Shown here piece by piece: positions 8,082-13,991 of a stretch of 19,142 bases of DNA; the first letter of the stretch is position 1; every line of letters starts with the position of its first letter. Both the position numbers and the translations under genes were made by a program. The stretch lies in contig JACQNH010000003.1 of assembly GCA_016203175.1 (NCBI GenBank), positions 1 to 19,142 of the forward strand. Direction: 5' to 3'. The DNA comes from Candidatus Woesearchaeota archaeon. Its GTDB lineage: Archaea > Nanobdellota > Nanobdellia > SCGC-AAA011-G17 > JACQNH01. Below the pieces are notes generated by a model, which was not told where the DNA came from, made no database searches, and saw only the letters and a program-made list of their open reading frames with translations.

Positions 8082-8782
8082 TTTTGAAAGTTGAAGATTT
8101 AGAAGCGAGTTATGGGTATTTAAAGATTTTACATGGTATAAATTTGGAAGTTAAAAAAAATGATTTGGTAGCGATAGTTGGTCCTAACGGTTCTGGAAAA
8201 AGTACCACTATAAAGACCATATTTGGACTAGTGAAAGCAGATAAAGGGAAAATATCTTTTAAAGATCATGATATCACAAATAAGAATCCTGATGAAATTG
8301 TTAAACATGGAATTTCTTATGTACCTCAAGGTAGAATGGTATTTCAAACTATGAGTGTTGAGGAAAATTTAGAAATGGGAGCTTATCTTATTGGGGATAA
8401 AGAAGTTATTAACGATAGAATAGAAGAAGTTTATGAGATTTTTCCTTTGTTAAGAGAAAAAAGAAATCAGAAAGCTACTTTTTTATCTGGAGGACAACAA
8501 CAAATGTTATCTATTGGTAGAGCATTAATGTTAAAACCTGAATTAATTTTATTAGATGAGCCAAGTTTGGGTTTAGCGCCTAAAACAATGGTTGAAATAT
8601 TTAGAAAAATAAAAGAAATTAATAAACAAGGAACTAGTGTTATTTTAGTTGAACAGAATGCGCATATGGCTTTAGAGATTTGTAATAAAGCTTATGTTTT
8701 GGAAAGAGGTAGAATAGCTTTGCATGATGGCCCTGAATTATCTGCTAAAAAATTAGTGAAGGATTTGTATTTGGGGCATTAA
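8078..8782 (+). CDS. livF: ABC transporter ATP-binding protein, LivF family
   Basis: A 234-residue second ATPase of the transporter. It shows Walker A GPNGSGKST, Q-loop in YVPQGRMVF, signature LSGGQQQMLSIGRAL, Walker B LILLDEPSLGLAP and the H-loop position occupied by Q in VILVEQNAHMAL, which is normal for LivF. It overlaps livG by four bases (ATGA) and has GGTGA four bases before the start. It is the last gene of the livHMGF set; only a 34-codon ORF follows before the convergent DGR reverse transcriptase. Confidence 0.94.
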   Translation: MILKVEDLEASYGYLKILHGINLEVKKNDLVAIVGPNGSGKSTTIKTIFGLVKADKGKISFKDHDITNKNPDEIVKHGISYVPQGRMVFQTMSVEENLEMGAYLIGDKEVINDRIEEVYEIFPLLREKRNQKATFLSGGQQQMLSIGRALMLKPELILLDEPSLGLAPKTMVEIFRKIKEINKQGTSVILVEQNAHMALEICNKAYVLERGRIALHDGPELSAKKLVKDLYLGH

Positions 8783-8784
8783 AA

Positions 8785-8889
8785 ATGAAGCGAAATAACC
8801 TTAAAGAATTGTTTGGAAGCATTAATTTCAAAAAACCTGTAGAACCCTTATTAAAAGAAGCTAGGGAGAAAACAAGTAAGTGGGATTAA
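8785..8889 (+). CDS. Small ORF, 34 residues; possible orphan antitoxin tail
   Basis: It starts two bases after the livF stop and encodes a basic 34-residue peptide containing KELFGSINFKKPVEPLLKEA and ending in SKWD. The pattern LFGSIxFKKP followed by an amphipathic helix and a terminal WD reminds me of the toxin-binding tail of some archaeal PIN-partner antitoxins, but this is recollection, not a search result. No PIN gene follows: the next gene is the convergent DGR reverse transcriptase, whose stop codon it shares through TTAA. It may be a small real protein, the tail of a longer lost antitoxin, or chance. Confidence 0.4.
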   Translation: MKRNNLKELFGSINFKKPVEPLLKEAREKTSKWD

Positions 8890-9980
8890 AATAGTTTACT
8901 GAAAGATTTTATTGATTTTGGTAACCTGTTTACTTCGATAGATGAAACTTCTTTTTTAAATTTAATTTCAAAATCTTCAATAAACTTTTTTCTTAAATTG
9001 TTTGTATTTGCTTGTAGGGTATAGGCTAACCAACCTTCAAAACTTGCATATATTTTATCGTAATCAATTAAATTGTTACTAAGTTGTTTTACAAAAATCA
9101 ATATTTTTCTTTTCATTTTTTCAATATTGTTTTTCTTAAGTAACTTATAAAAATAGAAGACTCTAAAACCTAAAAAAGGAATACCGTGCTTTAAAGTTAA
9201 AATTTTTGATTTATCCGGGTGAAGTTCTAATCTTAAGTTATTTTTTAAAAAATTATTTATTGTATTTTTTATCCTTTCTAATTTTTCTTTTGAGATATGG
9301 ATAACTACAAAATCGTCTACGTATCTTATATAATATTTTAATCTTAATTTATGTTTGATGAACTGATCTAATCTATTTAAGTAAATATTTGCAAAGAATT
9401 GGGATGTTAGATTGCCTAAAGGCATTCCATTTTCTTTTGTTTTGAAATTGTTTAGTATTTGTTTTATTAGCCAGATTACTCTTTCGTCTTTTATTTTTCT
9501 TTTTATAATTCGGATTAATATTTCGTGATCTACAGTTTCAAAGTAATGTTTTATATCTGCCTTCAAAACATAACAAGATTTTGTGTTGTTTTTAGAGACT
9601 TTTCTTTTGAAACAATCAAATCTTTGTATTGCTTTTAATGTTCCTTTACCTTTTCTGTTTGCATAGGAATCATAAATAAAAGATTTGTCAAAAATAGGCT
9701 CTAGAATATTAACCAAAGTATGATGTATTATCCTATCTCTAAAATCAGATTTTGAAATTTTTCTTGTTTTTGGATCATGTATGATAAAAGTTTTTAGTGG
9801 TCTTGGTCTGTAAGCTAATAGCAGGAGTTCCATTCTTAACTGCAACAGGTTACTGTGAAAATCTTTTTCAAATTCTTTTACATATGGCTTTAAGGTTTTA
9901 TTTTTTCTTGCTTTTTTGAAAGCTAATTCTAAATTTTTCATAGAACAAAGCTTATCCCAGATATTTTTGTAAGTTTTCAT
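8886..9980 (-). CDS. Diversity-generating retroelement reverse transcriptase
   Basis: A 364-residue reverse transcriptase that should copy the adjacent template-repeat RNA into adenine-mutagenised cDNA for transfer into the variable repeat of the neighbouring target gene. Motifs are: the N-terminal DFRDRIIHHTLVNILEPIF (79-97), motif A ADIKHYF with D142, motif 4 GMPLGNLTSQFFANIY (185-200), the catalytic YVDD (220-223) and HGIPFLGFRVF (265-275). The SQ of LGNLTSQ is diagnostic for DGR enzymes; group II intron RTs have SP here. There is no maturase or endonuclease domain and the length fits DGR RTs. The start at 9980 lies 24 bases after the TR, so it is probably translated from the same RNA. Confidence 0.95.
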   Translation of the reverse strand: MKTYKNIWDKLCSMKNLELAFKKARKNKTLKPYVKEFEKDFHSNLLQLRMELLLLAYRPRPLKTFIIHDPKTRKISKSDFRDRIIHHTLVNILEPIFDKSFIYDSYANRKGKGTLKAIQRFDCFKRKVSKNNTKSCYVLKADIKHYFETVDHEILIRIIKRKIKDERVIWLIKQILNNFKTKENGMPLGNLTSQFFANIYLNRLDQFIKHKLRLKYYIRYVDDFVVIHISKEKLERIKNTINNFLKNNLRLELHPDKSKILTLKHGIPFLGFRVFYFYKLLKKNNIEKMKRKILIFVKQLSNNLIDYDKIYASFEGWLAYTLQANTNNLRKKFIEDFEIKFKKEVSSIEVNRLPKSIKSFSKLF

Positions 9981-9985
9981 AAATG

Positions 9986-10264
9986 TGTCTTGGCTTGTCT
10001 AGGTTATTCCGAAGAAGCGAGCATTGTTGTTAAGATGACTGTTGCCATTGAACCCGTTGTTGAAGTTGTTGTTTACAACAAGCAAACACCCAAAGTGTAG
10101 CTGCCTTACTGTATCTGCACTGCTGCTTCATCCTTTAATTTCTTACTAAGTGTTGCAGCTGTATTTTATAGCCTTAATCAAAGGGCATTAATAAAACAGC
10201 ATGTAGCCCAAACATCGCCCTAAACTGTCAAAGCGGAAAAATAGTTTAAGATAATGCCAAGACA
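9986..10264 (-). repeat. Nine-base inverted repeat flanking the DGR template RNA region
   Basis: TGTCTTGGC at 9986-9994 is exactly complementary to GCCAAGACA at 10256-10264. The arms enclose the template repeat and its whole upstream non-coding region, and the inner arm sits six bases before the RT start codon. If one RNA spans both arms they could pair and close the template RNA into a loop. A nine-base match over this distance could also arise by chance. Confidence 0.35.
10005..10091 (-). repeat. DGR template repeat (TR)
   Basis: This is the invariant template copied by the reverse transcriptase. Read on the - strand in the target frame, it is rich in AAC/AAT codons and would encode GCLLVVNNNFNNGFNGNSHL followed by NNNARFFGI: ten Asn codons, each open to 15 amino acids if both adenines mutate. 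It matches the VR at 10408-10491. In the 78-nt core, 13 of 24 aligned adenines differ, against 2 of 54 other bases. It has one extra codon (AAC) compared with the VR. A stop (TAG) follows shortly in this frame and it is not part of a gene. It lies between the target gene and the RT on the same strand, the standard DGR order. Confidence 0.93.
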
Positions 10265-10293
10265 AAAAGAAGTAAAACTTTTAATTTAAAAAG
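10092..10293 (-). ncRNA. Non-coding DGR leader between target gene and TR
   Basis: About 200 bases between the TR and the target gene's stop hold no ORF large enough for an Avd-type accessory protein. Read on the - strand, CTATAAAATA (about 10162-10171) is TATA-like and would place a transcript start near 10138, about 45 bases ahead of the TR. Small complementary elements are present, for example a six-base pair TAAACT/AGTTTA enclosing about 18 bases near 10220-10249. DGR template RNAs need flanking sequence for priming, so this region is probably part of a structured RNA. Boundaries and promoter are inferred. Confidence 0.4.
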
Positions 10294-11148
10294 TTATTTA
10301 CAAAGAGTTTCTAAACTTTTTACAGCTGTTTTTATAGTTTCTAATTGTTCTGTTAAATTAGGATTAACTACTATAAAATTTTTAGTGGCGCCTTCGGCGC
10401 TTTCTTTTACCCCGAAGAAGAGAGCATGGCTGCCAAGATGACCGCCATAGAACCCGTAGTCGAAATCGTCGTTAACAACAAGCAAAAGCCCTGCTCCTTC
10501 CTCCTGAAACCCATACCGATTACCGTAGGATTCAGTGCCTAATCTGACAAGAATGTCTAAGTAAATATTAGCTTGATCATTACCACCTGCTCTTACTTTA
10601 AATAAAGGGGATTTGCCCAATGTGCTTAAAGGATGACTTTTTGATTCTAACTGTTGTGCTTGACTTAATGGCATGGAAACGCCGTATGGTCTTGGCAATT
10701 CCAAGATTTGAAATCGAGTAAATTTAATGAAATCCCCATAATTTATAATTGGAATTTGTGTATCTTGGATTGCTCCTTTTTTAATGGATGCTTTTAAGAT
10801 TTTTATTTCTTTATCTGTTAGTCTTCCTGCCCCGTTAATTAATCCTTGGCTTATTGCAGTTTTTATTCTTTTAGGAGTGTTAAATACGTAGCCTCCATGG
10901 AAGGTTAATATAGTCTCTTCTATTCTATTTTCTTCTGTTAAAGTAGTATACCGATTCCAGAATGGATGGTTTAAATCAGGATGATTTATCCTTTGTTCGA
11001 TAAGATCAGGCGCTGTGAATACAAAGCCACTTTTTACATACCCCTGGGCTTGTTCAAGAGCCATTGGAACTTCATCTTCTCTTAAAGTTTCAAATAACTT
11101 TCCTTCATAATTAAGAATTCTTTGGAATATAATTGCATTGTCTGACAT
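10294..11148 (-). CDS. DGR target (variable) protein with C-type-lectin-like variable region
   Basis: A 284-residue protein whose residues 220-247 are encoded by the variable repeat. The variable segment reads LLVVNDDFDYGFYGGHLG then SHALFFGV. The GF.G..L...A.FFG pattern suits a C-type-lectin-like ligand-binding fold rather than the FGE-sulfatase type (no RGGSW motif). The N-terminal part has two degenerate copies of a module (about 40-75 and 85-120), each starting G[FY]VF..P..I. After the VR come 37 residues ending in a predicted helix (LTEQLETIKTAVKSLETL), unlike the many targets that end at the VR. No signal peptide or membrane segment is visible, so it may stay in the cytoplasm. An AAGGTG ribosome-binding site lies 11 bases before the ATG. 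The ligand is unknown. Confidence 0.88.
   Translation of the reverse strand: MSDNAIIFQRILNYEGKLFETLREDEVPMALEQAQGYVKSGFVFTAPDLIEQRINHPDLNHPFWNRYTTLTEENRIEETILTFHGGYVFNTPKRIKTAISQGLINGAGRLTDKEIKILKASIKKGAIQDTQIPIINYGDFIKFTRFQILELPRPYGVSMPLSQAQQLESKSHPLSTLGKSPLFKVRAGGNDQANIYLDILVRLGTESYGNRYGFQEEGAGLLLVVNDDFDYGFYGGHLGSHALFFGVKESAEGATKNFIVVNPNLTEQLETIKTAVKSLETLCK
10387..10401 (-). repeat. GC-rich hairpin just past the VR (cruciform/IMH-associated candidate)
   Basis: On the + strand, GGCGCC TTC GGCGCT forms a five-base GC stem (10388-10392 with 10396-10400) plus an outer G-T pair. It lies six bases beyond the 3' end of the VR, inside the target coding sequence, and is strikingly GC-rich for this genome. 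In the Bordetella phage BPP-1 DGR, a similarly placed short hairpin in target DNA promotes retrohoming. The equivalence here is by position and form. Confidence 0.55.
10408..10491 (-). repeat. DGR variable repeat (VR)
   Basis: This copy of the TR lies inside the target gene (codons 220-247). Changes from TR to VR in coding-strand order include GTA to GTT, AAC to GAC, AAC to GAC and TAC, AAT to TAT, AGT to GGT, AAC to GGC, AAC to AGC, AAT to CAT, GGA to GGG and ATA to GTA, all at adenines. The two non-adenine core changes are a C to T (AAC to GAT) and a G to T (CGC to CTC). One AAC codon is absent. The 3' end, CTCTTCTTCGGGG, is the likely homing-initiation region. The area is near 50% GC, well above the genome background. 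Confidence 0.92.
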
Positions 11149-11159
11149 TTTTAGTTAAA

Positions 11160-11193
11160 CACCTTAAAATTATAGAAATTAAGGGTTTATAAA
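11160..11193 (-). promoter_or_regulatory. Promoter and ribosome-binding site of the DGR target gene
   Basis: TTTATAAA at 11186-11193 predicts a transcript start near 11164, about 16 bases before the ATG at 11148. The leader then begins with AAGGTG (11165-11160), eleven bases from the start codon. The target gene therefore has its own promoter, separate from the cdc48 operon upstream. Confidence 0.5.
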
Positions 11194-11220
11194 TATTTCT
11201 ATTTTGTTACTACTTGAAAG

Positions 11221-13488
11221 TTATCTCATATAACTAGGAACTTCTAAAGGTTGAGATTTCTTCATTGTTTCTTCTAATTCTTTAAATATTTTAATATCTT
11301 TTTCGTCTAATGATGGATTTATTTTTTCTAATGCTTTTTCAAAATGCTTTAAAGTAATTTCTTTAGATTCTAAATCTTCTCTTAAAGCTATCATTGCTGC
11401 TTCTCTACATAATGCTTCTATATCTGCACCAACATAGCCATCTGTTTTTTCTGCTAAATCATCTAAGTTAATATTTTTTGCTAAAGGCATATCTTTTGTG
11501 TGAACTTTGAAAATTTCTAATCTGCTTTTCTTTGCAGGAACTTTAGTTGCAATTATTTTATCAAATCTTCCAGGCCTTATTAATGCTGGATCTAATAAAT
11601 CTGGCCTATTAGTCGAAGCAACAACAATAACATCTGATAAAGCTTCTAAACCATCCATTTCAGTTAATAATGAATTTACAACTCTTTCAGTTACTTTAGT
11701 TCCAAAATCAGTTCCTCTTCTAGGTGCTATTGCGTCTATTTCATCGAAGAAAATTATAGTAGGTGCTGTTTGTCTTGCTCTTTGGAATATTCTTTTGATT
11801 GCTTTTTCAGCTTCACCAACATATTTATCCATTATTTCTGCACCTTTAATAGAGATAAAATTTGCTTCTGATTCTGTTGCAATTGCTTTTACTGTTAGAG
11901 TTTTACCTGTACCTGGGGGACCAAATAATAAAATTCCTTTTGTAGGCCTAATGCCCATTTTAGAGAATACTTTTGGATTTTTTAAAGGCCATTCAATAGC
12001 TTCTTTCATCTCTTCTTTTAAGTCTTCCATACCCCCAACTTGCTCCCACTTAACATTTGGTTTCTCAACAAAAACTTCTCTTAATGCTGAAGGTCTAACA
12101 ACTTTCAATGCTTCCTTGAAATCATTTTGAGCTATAATTAAACTTTCTAAAACCTCATTGGGTATAGGTTGATTTTCTTCTAGCTTTATTTTTGGAATTA
12201 TTTTTCTAATAACACTCATTGCTGCTTCTTTACATAATGCTGCTAAATCTGCACCTACAAAACCATGGGTGATATCTGCTAATTGTTGTAATTTAACATC
12301 TTTTTCTAAGGGCATATTTCTTGTGTGAATTTTTAATATATTTAATCTTGCTTTTTTATTTGGAACCCCAATCTGAATTTCCCTGTCAAATCTACCTGGT
12401 CTTCTTAAAGCAGGGTCTAAAGAATTGGGTCTATTTGTTGCAGCAATTACTACGATTTTCCCTCTTGATTTTAATCCATCCATCATTGAAAGTAATTGAG
12501 AAACCATTCTTTTTTCGACTTCCCCATAAACTTCTTCTCTTTTAGGGGCTATCGCATCGATTTCATCTATAAAAATTATTGATGGTGCATTTTTTTCAGC
12601 TTCTTCAAATAAATCCCTAATCTTTTTTTCTGAATCTCCATAAAACCTTGATGTGCACTCGGGGCCGTTTACTAATAAAAAATTAGCATCTGTTTCGTTT
12701 GCAACTGCTTTTGCTATTAAAGTTTTACCTGTACCTGGTGGACCAAAAAGTAAAACTCCACGTGGCGGTGTAATTCCTAAACGTTCGAATAATTGCGGAT
12801 GTTTTAAAGGAAGCTCGATCATTTCCCTTACTTTTTTAACTTCATCTGTCAAGCCACCAATATCTTCATAAGTAACTTCTGGAATCTTTTCTTCAGTAAC
12901 TTCAACAGCTTTTGGATTTATGTTTATTTCAGTTAATTCAGAAACTATTACTGATTGTTTTGGATTTGTATCAACAACTACAAATTTTAAACCACCAAAT
13001 GCAAATGAGCCCATAAAACCTTGATTATAAAATTCAAAAATATCTTCAAAATTAGAACCTGCCATTGTTCTTCTACGTCTTTGTGCACCACCTAAAGAAA
13101 CTATATCCCCTTTAACTAATGATCTTCCTAATAAACCTCTTCTAAATAAACCAGGATCTGCTTGGATGTAAACCCCTTCTTGTGCCGGAGCTATTGTAAT
13201 CGATTTTGCTTCTTTAACGTCTGCTTTTCTTACAAAAACTGTTTCTCCAATACCTGTTTTAGCATTCCTTCTCATTATCCCATCCATTCTAATTACTTCT
13301 TCACCTAAATCTGTAGGATAAGCTCTGTCAACTAAAGCAACTGTTTTTCTTCCACCTTCTATTTCAACTATATCTCCGGGCCTTACATTAATAGTTCTCA
13401 TTGTTTGGGTGTCTATTCTAACAACGCCTTTGTAAGCTTCTTCCTGTAAGGCTTCCATTACTTTTAATTTAACTGAAGGATCTGTCAT
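11221..13488 (-). CDS. cdc48: Cdc48/VAT-type AAA+ ATPase
   Basis: A 755-residue cytoplasmic unfoldase with the full archaeal Cdc48 layout: a bipartite N domain (about 1-190, starting VKLKVMEALQEEAYKGVVRID), D1 with Walker A GPPGTGKT (249-256) and Walker B IIFIDE (304-309), and D2 with Walker A 523-530 and Walker B IIFFDE (578-583). Arginine-finger regions (LRRPGRFD and LIRPGRFD) are present in both. The hexamer threads proteins through its pore, probably feeding the proteasome. The C-terminus is EVPSYMR, so the strict HbYX proteasome-docking ending is not seen. It starts one base after the stop of the upstream zinc-ribbon/AbrB gene, so the two should be co-transcribed. Confidence 0.97.
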   Translation of the reverse strand: MTDPSVKLKVMEALQEEAYKGVVRIDTQTMRTINVRPGDIVEIEGGRKTVALVDRAYPTDLGEEVIRMDGIMRRNAKTGIGETVFVRKADVKEAKSITIAPAQEGVYIQADPGLFRRGLLGRSLVKGDIVSLGGAQRRRRTMAGSNFEDIFEFYNQGFMGSFAFGGLKFVVVDTNPKQSVIVSELTEININPKAVEVTEEKIPEVTYEDIGGLTDEVKKVREMIELPLKHPQLFERLGITPPRGVLLFGPPGTGKTLIAKAVANETDANFLLVNGPECTSRFYGDSEKKIRDLFEEAEKNAPSIIFIDEIDAIAPKREEVYGEVEKRMVSQLLSMMDGLKSRGKIVVIAATNRPNSLDPALRRPGRFDREIQIGVPNKKARLNILKIHTRNMPLEKDVKLQQLADITHGFVGADLAALCKEAAMSVIRKIIPKIKLEENQPIPNEVLESLIIAQNDFKEALKVVRPSALREVFVEKPNVKWEQVGGMEDLKEEMKEAIEWPLKNPKVFSKMGIRPTKGILLFGPPGTGKTLTVKAIATESEANFISIKGAEIMDKYVGEAEKAIKRIFQRARQTAPTIIFFDEIDAIAPRRGTDFGTKVTERVVNSLLTEMDGLEALSDVIVVASTNRPDLLDPALIRPGRFDKIIATKVPAKKSRLEIFKVHTKDMPLAKNINLDDLAEKTDGYVGADIEALCREAAMIALREDLESKEITLKHFEKALEKINPSLDEKDIKIFKELEETMKKSQPLEVPSYMR

Positions 13489-13489
13489 T

Positions 13490-13864
13490 TTAGTCTTTTT
13501 CTTCCCCTGGTTTAATAAGCTTTATTCTTCTAGAGAAGTATATTGAAAGCTTTCTAGGTTCTTCTAAAGAAATATCTAATAATTCATTAATAGCTTTTTC
13601 AAATTCTTCCTCGAATTGTATAATTTCTCTAGGAATTGAAATTGTATGAGAATTACCAACTTTTCTTAATTTGACCTGGAATTTTCTATTTTTTAATTCT
13701 TTAAATTCATTGTATTCTTGTAAATCACCTGGATGATACCATTCTTTATTACATTTTTTACATAACCATTTCCTAAGTTGAAAATTGTCTTTGATAGTAA
13801 TTATTTTATCTGTTCTTGAATTACAATTATTGCATAAGACTGTATTTTCAAATATGTCTTCCAT
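13490..13864 (-). CDS. Zinc-ribbon protein fused to an AbrB/SpoVT-like domain
   Basis: A 124-residue protein. Residues about 11-39 hold two Cys pairs (CNNC and CKKC, 20 residues apart), a zinc ribbon. Residues about 60-85 (FQVKLRKVGNSHTISIPREII) are a swapped-hairpin AbrB/SpoVT DNA-binding motif with the usual KVGNS..ISIP core. The C-terminal 40 residues are charged and unassigned. Such small proteins usually act as transcription regulators. It is the first gene of an operon with cdc48 and is divergent from the HTH protein gene. A TATA box about 34 bp upstream leaves only a short leader. Its target is unknown; autoregulation from repeats in the divergent spacer is possible. Confidence 0.75.
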   Translation of the reverse strand: MEDIFENTVLCNNCNSRTDKIITIKDNFQLRKWLCKKCNKEWYHPGDLQEYNEFKELKNRKFQVKLRKVGNSHTISIPREIIQFEEEFEKAINELLDISLEEPRKLSIYFSRRIKLIKPGEEKD

Positions 13865-13894
13865 TTTGTGTATATTTTAAGTGTATACAATGAA

Positions 13895-13902
13895 TATATA
13901 AA
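13895..13902 (-). promoter_or_regulatory. TATA box of the AbrB/cdc48 operon with TATACAC repeats downstream
   Basis: TTTATATA on the - strand (13902-13895) lies about 34 bp before the ATG at 13864. Between it and the start codon the - strand carries TATACAC twice (13887-13881 and 13873-13867), 14 bp apart, one overlapping the perfect palindrome TGTATACA (13882-13889). These could be regulator sites around the transcript start. Confidence 0.45.
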
Positions 13903-13920
13903 CTTTATGAATAATTATTA

Positions 13921-13982
13921 TACTTACATATAACGTATAAAAATGGATATATTTATAAGATATTACTTACATATAACGTATA
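13921..13982 (+). promoter_or_regulatory. 19-bp direct repeats bracketing the TATA box of the HTH gene
   Basis: TACTTACATATAACGTATA occurs identically at 13921-13939 and 13964-13982, 43 bp (about four helical turns) apart. A TATA-like element (TATATTTATAAG, about 13948-13959) lies between them. The downstream copy covers the predicted transcript start, about 14 bases before the ATG at 13992. Two identical copies around a promoter are best read as binding sites for a regulator, possibly the HTH protein encoded next to them. Confidence 0.65.
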
Positions 13983-13991
13983 GAGCGCTCG

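Noticed and set aside
8886..9980. Group II intron or retron reverse transcriptase
   Set aside because: Motif 4 reads LGNLTSQ, not the group II QGG..SP. There is no maturase or endonuclease tail and no msr/msd-like region. An adjacent TR with an adenine-biased VR settles it as a DGR.
10035..10100. Short + strand ORF across the TR (ATG at 10035, 21 codons)
   Set aside because: It is antisense to the template repeat, has no ribosome-binding site and resembles nothing; the same antisense frame exists by mirror effect in the VR.
11221..11241. Cdc48 C-terminus as an HbYX proteasome-docking motif
   Set aside because: The protein ends SYMR, with the Tyr at the third-last position. The strict motif needs it second-last, so docking is not claimed.
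11507..12130. Long + strand open frame inside cdc48
   Set aside because: It lies wholly antisense to an unmistakable AAA+ ATPase, and its apparent motifs are the reverse of Walker and sensor codons.
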